Of a DNA stretch of 14,123 nucleotides, positions 7,729 through 14,123 are shown in pieces; position 1 is the stretch's first letter, and each line of letters begins with the position of its first letter. The position numbers were made by a program, and so were the translations under genes. Source of the stretch: Caldifarciminota bacterium (GTDB taxonomy: Bacteria; Hydrothermota; Tepidihabitantia; Tepidihabitantales; Tepidihabitantaceae); contig JAFGQF010000098.1 in NCBI GenBank assembly GCA_016935775.1, forward strand, positions 1 through 14,123, in the 5' to 3' direction. Below the pieces are notes generated by a model. The model did no database searches, was not told the DNA's origin, and saw nothing but the letters and a program-made list of their open reading frames with translations.

Positions 7729-9018
7729 GTGCCGGCCGGTGCCAGCAACCTGGGACCGGCCGGCCCTGTTTTCCAGTCAACCGTCCTGCCCTGCGGCCTG
7801 ACCGTCCTGACCGAGCGCCTGCCCTGGCTGCGCTCGGTGACGCTCGGGCTGGCATTCCGCATCGGCGGCCGCGACGACCCGGCCGAACTCGCCGGCTGCG
7901 CCCACCTCGTCGAACACATGGTATTCAAGGGCACGGCCGAACTCGACGCCCGCACGATCGCGGTCGAGGCCGAGAACCGGGGTGCCGAGCTCAACGCCTT
8001 CACCGACAAGGAAATGACGGTCTTCCACGGCCGGTTCCCGGGCGAGCTCCAGGTCGAGGTCACCGACCTCCTGGCCCGGATTGTCGCCGCGCCCGCCTTC
8101 GACCCGGCCGAGCTGGCCAAGGAGCAGGGCGTGGTCATCGAGGAAATCCGCTCGGCCGAGGACGACCCCGGGTCCAAGGCCTTCAACCTGCTCACCGAGG
8201 CCTGCTGGCCCGACACGCCGATGGGCTGGTCCATCGCCGGCACGCCCGAGACCGTCGCCCGGGCCGACTCCGCGAGCCTGCGCCGGCTCTATGCCTCGCG
8301 CTACGGCTGCGCCACCGGGGTCGCGGTCGCCACCGGCGCGGTCGATCACGAGGCGCTCTGCCGCGTGCTCGAGGACCGGCTCGGCTCGGGCCGGGCGGCC
8401 CGGCTGCCCGCGCGGCCGGCCGAACCGCTCGCCGGGCCGGCAATCCGGGTCAAGGACCGGCCCGAGCTGTCCCAGGTCTACGCCTGCCTCGCCCTGCCTG
8501 CCTTCTCCTATCCTGACCCGCGCCGTCACGCACTGTCGGTATTGAACACCGCTCTCGGCGGCGGGGTCAGCTCGCGGCTGTTCCAGCGCTTGCGCGAGCA
8601 GGAAGGTCTGGTATATTCGGTCTCGAGCTTCACCGATCTGTTCGAGGATTCCGGCCTGCTGGGAGTTTTCTTCGTGGCCGAGCGCGCCCGGCTCGAGCGC
8701 TGCCTCGCGGTGCTCGGCGAGGAACTGGACCGCGTGCGACGCGACCGGTTCGACGCCGAGGAGTTCGAGCGCGCCCGGACGATGGCCCGCAGTTCGGTGA
8801 TGATCGGGCTGGAGAGCCCGGTCGGCCGGATGCTCAGGATGGCACGGACACACCATCTGCTCGGCCGGGTGGTCCCAGTCGAGGAGACGCTCGACGCTTA
8901 CGCCCGGCTCGAACCGGGCGACGTGAACCGGCTGGCCGGCGAGCTGCTCACCGACGGTTTCCGAATCGGTGCCGTCGGGCCGGTGGCGGCGGAAGATTTC
9001 CGGTCCCTGGCCGGCTGA
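7729..9018 (+). CDS. M16 (pitrilysin/processing-peptidase-like) zinc protease
   Basis: This 429-residue protein is the single-unit size of M16B peptidases, which work as dimers. The inverted zinc motif HxxEH is H59-L-V-E62-H63, and the downstream glutamate ligand is E138 or E139 in VVIEEIRSAEDDP, at the usual spacing of about 75 residues. The C-terminal half has the family's GGGVSSRLFQRLREQEGLVY block (277-296), whose arginine and tyrosine normally contact substrate. No signal peptide is seen, so a cytoplasmic role is expected. The GTG at 7729 lies 12 nt after pnp and has no clear Shine-Dalgarno, so its translation may depend on coupling to pnp; the conserved part begins near residue 16. An M16 gene next to rpsO-pnp is known in other bacteria, for example mlpA/ymxG in Bacillus. 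The substrate is unknown. Confidence 0.93.
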   Translation: MPAGASNLGPAGPVFQSTVLPCGLTVLTERLPWLRSVTLGLAFRIGGRDDPAELAGCAHLVEHMVFKGTAELDARTIAVEAENRGAELNAFTDKEMTVFHGRFPGELQVEVTDLLARIVAAPAFDPAELAKEQGVVIEEIRSAEDDPGSKAFNLLTEACWPDTPMGWSIAGTPETVARADSASLRRLYASRYGCATGVAVATGAVDHEALCRVLEDRLGSGRAARLPARPAEPLAGPAIRVKDRPELSQVYACLALPAFSYPDPRRHALSVLNTALGGGVSSRLFQRLREQEGLVYSVSSFTDLFEDSGLLGVFFVAERARLERCLAVLGEELDRVRRDRFDAEEFERARTMARSSVMIGLESPVGRMLRMARTHHLLGRVVPVEETLDAYARLEPGDVNRLAGELLTDGFRIGAVGPVAAEDFRSLAG

Positions 9019-9051
9019 GCCGGCCCGGGACAACGCAGGAGGAGGTACTTG

Positions 9052-10266
9052 ATGGCAGGTACGCTGAACATATCCGGGCGCGGCCGGCTGATGCCGGCCT
9101 CGCCGATTCGCAAGCTCGTGCCGCTGGCCGACGCCGCCCGGGCGCGCGGCGTCAAGGTCTACCATCTCAACATCGGCCAGCCCGACGTCGAGACCCCGGA
9201 GACGATGCTCGCGGCCTACCGCGACCTCGACCTGAAGGTCCTCGGCTACGGCCCCTCGGGCGGGCTCTACTCCTATGTCGACGCGCTGGTGCGCTACTAC
9301 GCCGGGGTCGGCATCGAGCTGACGAAGGAGGACATCCTCGTCACCACCGGCGGCAGCGAGGCGGTGCTGTTCGCCTACCAGGCGCTCACCGACCCGGGCG
9401 ACGAGGTCATCATCCCCGAGCCGTTCTACACCAACTACGCCGGGCTGGCGGTGATGTGCGGCATCAAGGTCGTGCCGGTTACCGCCCGCGTCGAAGACAA
9501 CTTCGCCCTGCCGCCGAAACCGGAGTTCGAGAAACTCATCACCCCGCGCACGAAGGCGATCGTCTTCTCCAACCCCGGCAACCCGACCGGCGTGGTCTAC
9601 ACCGCCGGAGAACTGGCGATGCTGCGCGAGCTGGCGCTCGAGCGCGACCTGTTCCTGGTCGCCGACGAAGTCTACCGCGAGTTCATCTACGACCCGGCCG
9701 ACGTCCACCACAGCGTGCTGAACCTCGCGGGCCTCGACGACCGGGCGGTGATGGTGGACAGCGTATCCAAGCGCTACTCGGCCTGCGGCGCGCGGGTCGG
9801 CTGCATCGTCACCCGCAACCGCGAGCTCGGGGCCGCCTTTCTCAGGCTCGGCCAGTCGCGCCTCTGCCCGCCGACCGTGGACCAGCTCGCGGCCCAGGCC
9901 GCGGTGGACACGCCGGCCGACTACTTCCGGGCGGTCCGGGACGAGTACCGCGCCCGGCGCGACCTGCTCTGCCGCGAGCTCTGTTCCATCGAGCAGGTGT
10001 TCTGCCTGACCCCGAAGGGCGCGTTCTACACCATCGCCCGGCTGCCGGTGGACGACGCCGAGGAGTTCGCGCGCTTCCTGCTCGAGGAGTTCAGTTACGA
10101 GGGCGAGACGGTGATGGTCGCGCCCGCGGCCGGGTTCTACGCCACGCCCGGCGCGGGCCGGAACGAAGTCCGCATCGCCTACGTGCTCAACACCGCCGAC
10201 CTCGCCCGGGCGATGGTCGTTCTGAAGCACGGCCTGGCGGAGTACCGCGGGAAGAAAGGGGTCTAG
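9052..10266 (+). CDS. Class I/II PLP-dependent aminotransferase (aspartate-aminotransferase-like)
   Basis: This 404-residue fold-type I aminotransferase probably works on aspartate, aromatic or another amino acid. Recognisable residues are NIGQPD (40-45), the glycine-rich TTGGSEA (98-104), N177 in NPGNPTG (174-180), D205 and Y208 in ADEVY, the PLP lysine K240 in DSVSKRYSACGARVG (236-250), and R374 in RIAY, which should bind the substrate carboxylate. A TTG at 9049 would extend it by one codon, but AGGAGG ending at 9045 is 6 nt before the ATG at 9052, which is preferred. This is the strongest Shine-Dalgarno in the plus-strand cluster. It follows the M16 gene by 33 nt and is probably cotranscribed. 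The exact amino-acid pair cannot be read from sequence. Confidence 0.92.
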   Translation: MAGTLNISGRGRLMPASPIRKLVPLADAARARGVKVYHLNIGQPDVETPETMLAAYRDLDLKVLGYGPSGGLYSYVDALVRYYAGVGIELTKEDILVTTGGSEAVLFAYQALTDPGDEVIIPEPFYTNYAGLAVMCGIKVVPVTARVEDNFALPPKPEFEKLITPRTKAIVFSNPGNPTGVVYTAGELAMLRELALERDLFLVADEVYREFIYDPADVHHSVLNLAGLDDRAVMVDSVSKRYSACGARVGCIVTRNRELGAAFLRLGQSRLCPPTVDQLAAQAAVDTPADYFRAVRDEYRARRDLLCRELCSIEQVFCLTPKGAFYTIARLPVDDAEEFARFLLEEFSYEGETVMVAPAAGFYATPGAGRNEVRIAYVLNTADLARAMVVLKHGLAEYRGKKGV

Positions 10267-10398
10267 GATTCCAGGGTCCCAGGGTTCCAGCGACCAATCG
10301 CGCGGGCTGGTCCCGGCCCGGCGCCCACGCACACTCGACCCCTTGAAACCCGGAACCCCCGTCCTTCCGCCCCCTCGAACCCTGGAACCCGTGACCCC
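10267..10398 (+). repeat. Repeat-filled spacer between aminotransferase and glycosyltransferase
   Basis: The spacer is made of variants of CCTGGAACCC / CCTTGAACCC. On the left GGGTTCCAG (10282-10290) is the reverse complement of CTGGAACCC (10382-10390) on the right, so the ends could pair across about 90 nt. CCCCTTGAAACCCGGAACCCC occupies 10339-10359 and a similar CCCCTTGAACCC occupies 10395-10406. The region contains no Shine-Dalgarno and no recognisable promoter. It has no stop codon in the frame shared by the two flanking genes. Confidence 0.6.
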
Positions 10399-11565
10399 TT
10401 GAACCCTTCCTCCGCTCGCCCCCTCCGCGTCTGCATGGTTTCGGACAACTACTACCCGGACGTCGGCGGCATCGCCGAGCACGTCCACCACCTCGCGGTC
10501 GAGCTGCGCCGCCGCGGCCACGAGGTCCGCATCCTCACCTCGAACTTCGGCAACCGGCGCGGCGAGGTGCCCGACCCCGAGCACATCCACCGGGTCGGCA
10601 AGGCGGTGCTGCTGCCCTCGAACCAGAGCTTCGCCCGCATCCCCACCGCCTGGCGCCCGACCCGGCAGATCGCCCGCTACTTCGCGCGCCACCGGTTCGA
10701 CATCGTCCACATCCACGGGTCGCTCGCGCCCTCGCTGCCGATTGTCTCGCTGCGCGCCTCGCACGCGATCAACGTCTTCACCTTCCACGCCGAGTTCGGC
10801 CACAGCCTGCCCTACATCGTGCTGAAGCCGCTGCTCGACCCCTACTTCCGGATGATCCACGGCCTCGTGGCGGTTTCCGAGTCGGCTCGCGACTCGACCG
10901 CGCGCTACTTCCCGGGCGACTACCGCATCATCCCCAACGCCATCGCCACCGACTTCTTCCGGCCCGACGCCGAGCCGATGCCGGGCCTGGACGACGGCCG
11001 GCCGAGCATCCTCTTCCTCGGCCGCATCGAGCCGCGCAAGGGGCTCAAGTACCTGCTCCAGGCCCTGCCGCAAGTCGTCCGGCGCTTCCCCGACGCCCGG
11101 CTGGTGGTCGTCGGCGCGGCGCCGTTCGGCAACCGCTACGAGGACTGCCTCGACCCCGACGTCGCCGGCCACGTTCTCTGGACAGGCGCGGTGCCGGGCG
11201 AGGACCGGCCGCGCTACTACGCTTCCTGCGACGTCTACTGCTCGCCCGCCATCGGCCGCGAGAGCTTCGGCATCGTCCTGCTCGAAGCGATGGCCTGCGC
11301 CCGGCCGGTCGTCGCGTCGCGCATCCGCGGCTACCGCCGGGTGGTCGAGCACGATACCGACGGCCTGCTGGTACCGCCCTGCGACCCGGATGCCATCGCC
11401 CGGGCGGTCTGCGAGCTACTGGAGGACCCGGCACGCCGCGAGCGGATGGGCCGGGCCGGCCGCGAGAAGGCACTGGCCTACGCCTGGCCGGGCGTCGCGG
11501 CCCGCGTCGAGGAATACTACCGCGAGTTGCTCGCCCGCTACCCGGTGCCGCGCTGCGGCCGCTGA
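10399..11565 (+). CDS. GT4-family glycosyltransferase, PimA-like
   Basis: This 388-residue GT-B fold glycosyltransferase resembles the phosphatidylinositol mannosyltransferase (PimA) branch of family GT4. The N-terminal Rossmann strand LRVCMVSDNYYPDVGGIAEH (9-28) includes the sugar-nucleotide glycine loop G23-G24. DIVHIHGSLAPSLP (101-114) is the typical acceptor-side histidine region. The donor-binding half shows LFLGRIEPRKGL (205-216, with R209 and K214) and an EX7E motif, E288-S-F-G-I-V-L-L-E296, followed by ARPVVAS. It probably transfers a hexose from a nucleotide sugar to a membrane lipid or related acceptor at the inner face of the membrane; neither sugar nor acceptor can be deduced. The only early in-frame starts are TTG 10399, which falls in the spacer repeat, and ATG 10435, which would remove the first beta strand. 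TTG is therefore chosen although no Shine-Dalgarno is seen. The MFS gene follows after 9 nt. Confidence 0.9.
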   Translation: MNPSSARPLRVCMVSDNYYPDVGGIAEHVHHLAVELRRRGHEVRILTSNFGNRRGEVPDPEHIHRVGKAVLLPSNQSFARIPTAWRPTRQIARYFARHRFDIVHIHGSLAPSLPIVSLRASHAINVFTFHAEFGHSLPYIVLKPLLDPYFRMIHGLVAVSESARDSTARYFPGDYRIIPNAIATDFFRPDAEPMPGLDDGRPSILFLGRIEPRKGLKYLLQALPQVVRRFPDARLVVVGAAPFGNRYEDCLDPDVAGHVLWTGAVPGEDRPRYYASCDVYCSPAIGRESFGIVLLEAMACARPVVASRIRGYRRVVEHDTDGLLVPPCDPDAIARAVCELLEDPARRERMGRAGREKALAYAWPGVAARVEEYYRELLARYPVPRCGR

Positions 11566-11574
11566 GATTCGCTG

Positions 11575-12900
11575 ATGCTCTCGGCGCTCAAGAAACCCAA
11601 GTTCCTGGTCTTCTCCATCACCCAGTCGGCCTCGCTCTTCGGCGACAAGCTCGACTACATGGCGATGCTGGCGCTCTTCGCCTGGCTGTCGGCGCGCGGC
11701 GGCTGGGACCAGAGCCGCGCCATCGCCACCCTGGCGGTGGTCGGCGCGCTGCCGACTGTCATCTTCGCGCCCGCCGCCGGCCTGCTGGTGGACCGCTGGG
11801 ACCGGCGCAAGGTGATGATTGCCTGCGACTCGGTCCGGGTCCTGCTGGTGGCGGCGATGCCCTTCGTCGCGGCCGGGCTGGGTTCGATGACGCTGATCTA
11901 CGCCATCGCCTTCTCGATCTTCCTCTGCGGCCTGCTGTTCAACACCGCCCGGATGTCAATCCTGCCCGGCCTGGTGGACGCCGAGGAGGACCTCGGCTCG
12001 CAGCGCATCCTCGCCGCCAACTCGTTCATCAACCTCACCGGCCGCATCGCCACCCTGCTCGGGATGGTGCTCGGCGGCCTGATCGTCGACTGGTCCGGCT
12101 GGGCCCGCATCGGCATCCGGCCGTCGTGGAGCGCCGGGTTCTACGTCGATGCCCTCACCTACCTCGTTTCGGTCGTCGGGCTCATCGTCATTTACCGCCA
12201 GGTCCACGCGCCGCCCTGCGAGCGGCCGCTGCGCAGCCTGCCCGAGGCTGCCTCGACCCTGCGGATGATGCTCGCCCGGCTGCTCGGCGTCTTCACCGAT
12301 CTCGGCGACGCCTGGAAGCTCATCGGCCGCACGCCCTCGCTGCTGTTCGTCTACGCCTCGACGGTCGCCTTCGTCGCGCTCGGCGCCGGCGTGCTGGTGC
12401 TGTTCATCCCGATCATCCAGTTGCCGGCCGACGCCGGCGGGCTCGGGCTCGGCACGCGCGGCGTCGGGCTCGTCGCCGGCGCGGGCTCGGTCGGCCTGAT
12501 CCTCTCCTCGGTCGGCTACGGCGCCATCGGCCACCGGGTGAAGAAGCACGCCGTCGTCCTCGCGGCGTTCCTGGCCTGCTCGGTCTGCGCGGTCGTGCTG
12601 TCGTTCACCTCGTCGGTCCCGATCGTGATGGTCGGAGCCGCGATCGCCGGGCTTGGGCTGTCGCCGATCTACATCGCCACCGACACGCTCGTCCACGAAT
12701 CGGTGCCGGCCGGCATCCGCGGCCGGGTCTTCTCGAACCGCGAATGGGTGCTCCACGTCTGCTTCGCCATCAACGCATTCCTGCTCGGCCAGCTCACCCG
12801 CGTCGTGCCCAGGCGCAGCCTGCTGCTGGTCATCGGCGCGCTCGTCGGCACGGCCAGCGTCGTCGGCTTCTTCGTTACCAGGAAGAAGAACGTCGGATGA
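11575..12900 (+). CDS. MFS transporter, EntS/MFS_3-like
   Basis: This 441-residue membrane protein has about 12 hydrophobic segments, for example near 29-40, 50-70, 88-120, 155-172, 190-207, 256-281, 294-318, 325-345, 348-370 and 415-434. The signature loop between helices 2 and 3, GLLVDRWDRRKV (69-80, with D73 and R74), is the major-facilitator motif A, and a related RGRVFSNRE (382-390) lies in the second half. A long cytoplasmic loop (208-250) divides the halves. The overall pattern is that of MFS_3 proteins, which often export siderophores, drugs or other small molecules by proton antiport. The ATG lies 9 nt after the glycosyltransferase stop, so the two are likely translated from one message and the transporter may handle a related product. 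The substrate is not predictable. Confidence 0.9.
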   Translation: MLSALKKPKFLVFSITQSASLFGDKLDYMAMLALFAWLSARGGWDQSRAIATLAVVGALPTVIFAPAAGLLVDRWDRRKVMIACDSVRVLLVAAMPFVAAGLGSMTLIYAIAFSIFLCGLLFNTARMSILPGLVDAEEDLGSQRILAANSFINLTGRIATLLGMVLGGLIVDWSGWARIGIRPSWSAGFYVDALTYLVSVVGLIVIYRQVHAPPCERPLRSLPEAASTLRMMLARLLGVFTDLGDAWKLIGRTPSLLFVYASTVAFVALGAGVLVLFIPIIQLPADAGGLGLGTRGVGLVAGAGSVGLILSSVGYGAIGHRVKKHAVVLAAFLACSVCAVVLSFTSSVPIVMVGAAIAGLGLSPIYIATDTLVHESVPAGIRGRVFSNREWVLHVCFAINAFLLGQLTRVVPRRSLLLVIGALVGTASVVGFFVTRKKNVG

Positions 12901-12926
12901 GGCCAGAAGGGACGAAGGGCAAGGAC

Positions 12927-12957
12927 ATGAAGGGAAAGAGGGACACCCTTCCCTTTC
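12927..12957 (+). terminator. Possible weak hairpin terminator after the MFS gene
   Basis: About 30 nt after the MFS stop, AGGGAA and TTCCCT can pair, with an inner GGG/CCC stem closing on an ACA loop and a small AGA bulge on the left side. The stem is followed by a pyrimidine run (TTCTTCCCC) rather than pure T. It could slow or end transcription, but the same bases are part of a purine/pyrimidine repeat tract, so this call is weak. Confidence 0.25.
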
Positions 12958-12992
12958 TTCCCCTTCCCTTTCTTCCCCTTCCGCTTCCCACC
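12946..12992 (+). repeat. 15-bp pyrimidine tandem repeat
   Basis: The unit CCCTTCCCTTTCTTC occurs twice without change (12946-12960 and 12961-12975), followed by a degenerate third copy CCCTTCCGCTTCCCACC. The top strand is all pyrimidine over 37 bp and is preceded by a purine-rich stretch, giving strong strand asymmetry. It lies in the 138-bp spacer between the MFS and aminopeptidase genes. Confidence 0.8.
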
Positions 12993-12993
12993 G

Positions 12994-13028
12994 TTCGTCA
13001 TTCGTCATTCGCCATTCGTCATTCGCCA
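12994..13028 (+). repeat. Heptamer tandem repeat, five units
   Basis: Five consecutive 7-bp units read TTCGTCA, TTCGTCA, TTCGCCA, TTCGTCA and TTCGCCA. The last A of the array is the first base of the AGGAGG Shine-Dalgarno of the next gene. The units vary only at the fifth base (T or C). A repeat this close to a translation start could change spacing or leader structure by slippage; that is inference. Confidence 0.8.
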
Positions 13029-13038
13029 GGAGGTTCCC

Positions 13039-14123
13039 TTGCCTGACCCCCGCGTCGTGAAGATGGCCGGCGTCATCGCCGGCTACAGCCTCGCGCTCCG
13101 GCCCGGCGACCTCGTGCTCGTCCAGTCCGAGCCGCCCGGCTTCCCGCTCGTCCGCGAGTTCTACCGCGCCGCCTTGGCGGCCGGCGCCAACCCCTATTTC
13201 CGCGCCGAGTGGCCCGAGCTCGTGGCCATCCGGCTGAACGAGGGCTCGGACGAACAGCTCGGCTTCGTCTCGGGAATCAGCCGGCTCGAAGTCGAACAGG
13301 TCAACGCCCGGCTCGTCATCCGCGCCCCGCAGAACCTCGCCGCGACCGCCGGCTGCCGGCCGGACCGCCAGGCGCTCGCGGCCCGCGCCGCCCGGCCGCT
13401 GTTCGAGCGGCTGATGGAACGCCGGGCCGCGGGCGAACTCCGCACCTGCCTCACCCAGTTCCCGACCGACGCCTCGGCCCAGCAGGCCGGGATGTCGCTC
13501 GAAGGCTACGAGGAGTTCGTCTTCCGCGCCTGCCTGCTCCACGAGGACGACCCGGTCGCGGCCTGGCAGCGGGTCTCGCGCGACCAGCAGCGCCACGTGG
13601 ACCTGCTCGACCGGGTATCGGGACTCCGGTTCGAAGCACCCGGCACCGACATCAGGATGTCGGTCAAGGGCCGCAAGTGGATCAACTCCGACGGCAAGGC
13701 CAACTTCCCGTCGGGCGAGGTCTTCTCGGCCCCGGTCGAGGACTCGGTCGAGGGCCGGGTCCGCTTCGACGTCCCCTGCCCTTACAAGGGCCGCGCGGTC
13801 GAGGGCGTCGAGCTCGAATTCCGGGCGGGCAAAGTGGTCGCGGCGAAGGCCGAGCGCGGCGACGAGTTCCTCCAGGCCCAGCTCGACACCGACGAGGGCT
13901 CGCGCACCCTCGGCGAGGTCGCCTTCGGCCTGAACTACTCGATTGACCGGCCCACCGGCAACATCCTGTTCGACGAGAAACTCGGCGGCACCATCCACCT
14001 GGCGCTCGGCGCCGGCTACCCGGACTCGGGCAGCCGCAACAAGTCGGCAATCCACTGGGACCTCATCCGGACGATGACGCCCGGCCGGGTCTCGGCCGAC
14101 GGCAAGACAATCTACGAAGACGG
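13039..14123 (+). CDS. M29-family aminopeptidase (AmpS/AmpT-like), C-terminus beyond the window
   Basis: The open frame gives 361 codons to the window edge. The sequence fits the M29 family of two-metal aminopeptidases. All five expected ligands are visible: E227 in FPSGEVFSAP, E293 in LGEVAFGLN, H320 in GTIHLALG, and H339 and D341 in SAIHWDLIR. The 66-residue spacing between the two glutamates is that of the family. The N-terminal region PGDLVLVQSEPPGFPLVREF is the usual start of the non-catalytic domain. AGGAGG at 13028-13033 lies 5 nt before TTG 13039, giving a clear start despite the rare codon. Because ADGKTIYEDG is close to the usual C-terminus, only a few residues should be missing. 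It should release N-terminal residues from peptides in the cytoplasm. The repeat-filled 138-bp gap upstream may separate it from the operon before it. Confidence 0.94.
   Translation, partial: MPDPRVVKMAGVIAGYSLALRPGDLVLVQSEPPGFPLVREFYRAALAAGANPYFRAEWPELVAIRLNEGSDEQLGFVSGISRLEVEQVNARLVIRAPQNLAATAGCRPDRQALAARAARPLFERLMERRAAGELRTCLTQFPTDASAQQAGMSLEGYEEFVFRACLLHEDDPVAAWQRVSRDQQRHVDLLDRVSGLRFEAPGTDIRMSVKGRKWINSDGKANFPSGEVFSAPVEDSVEGRVRFDVPCPYKGRAVEGVELEFRAGKVVAAKAERGDEFLQAQLDTDEGSRTLGEVAFGLNYSIDRPTGNILFDEKLGGTIHLALGAGYPDSGSRNKSAIHWDLIRTMTPGRVSADGKTIYED

Noticed and set aside
7777..11352. A 1191-codon open frame on the minus strand opposite the M16, aminotransferase and glycosyltransferase genes
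   Set aside because: It is a composition shadow: G/C-ending codons in the plus genes remove stops from the opposite frame. The product is rich in R, G, D and V without domains, while the plus frames contain complete catalytic motifs.
12994..13028. The heptamer array as a CRISPR or iteron origin
   Set aside because: Units are contiguous with no spacers, far too short for CRISPR, and no replication initiator gene or A/T-rich unwinding region is present.
11956..14055. A 699-codon minus-strand frame opposite the MFS and M29 genes
   Set aside because: It spans two well-supported plus-strand genes and the repeat spacer, has low-complexity D/E/R/A composition and no recognisable family.

Overview
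The window is GC-rich DNA of bacterial type with strong G/C preference at third codon positions, frequent GTG/TTG starts and a lipobox lipoprotein, which suggests an outer-membrane-bearing bacterium. The rpsO-pnp-M16 order is widespread and does not identify a phylum. The spacers, crowded with short repeats and hairpins, give the impression of an uncultured candidate-phylum genome (WOR-3-like lineages come to mind), but this is only a guess.

Left half, minus strand (about 4430 down to 1): tldD and tldE overlap by one base and encode the two halves of the TldD/TldE metalloprotease. They are followed by a PD40 (WD40-like beta-propeller) lipoprotein gene and a nitroreductase-family gene cut by the window edge. 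The spacer between the last two (417-644) holds three hairpin elements of one family and a 35-bp duplication of the lipoprotein gene's 3' end. The tldE-lipoprotein spacer (1629-1772) holds a perfect palindrome and one of two copies of a 36-bp repeat.

Centre (4430-5208): a divergent spacer of about 780 bp without a convincing gene. It carries a plausible promoter at each end, an A/T-rich dyad, a 10-bp palindrome, and a degenerate 12-bp tandem repeat directly before the rpsO promoter.

Right half, plus strand: rpsO (S15), pnp (PNPase with a basic Arg/Gly/Asp tail), an M16 zinc peptidase, a class I/II PLP aminotransferase, a PimA-like GT4 glycosyltransferase, an MFS exporter-type transporter, and an M29 aminopeptidase missing only its last residues. 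The first four are tightly packed (3, 12 and 33 nt gaps). The glycosyltransferase and transporter are 9 nt apart. The spacers at 10267-10398 and 12901-13038 are filled with short repeats.

Four genes encode metallopeptidase-type proteins (TldD, its partner TldE, M16, M29), so peptide turnover is a recurring theme beside the translation/RNA-decay core. No phage, CRISPR, transposase, rRNA or tRNA was seen. The most unusual material is the repeat content of the spacers, above all the 431-678 hairpin cluster.
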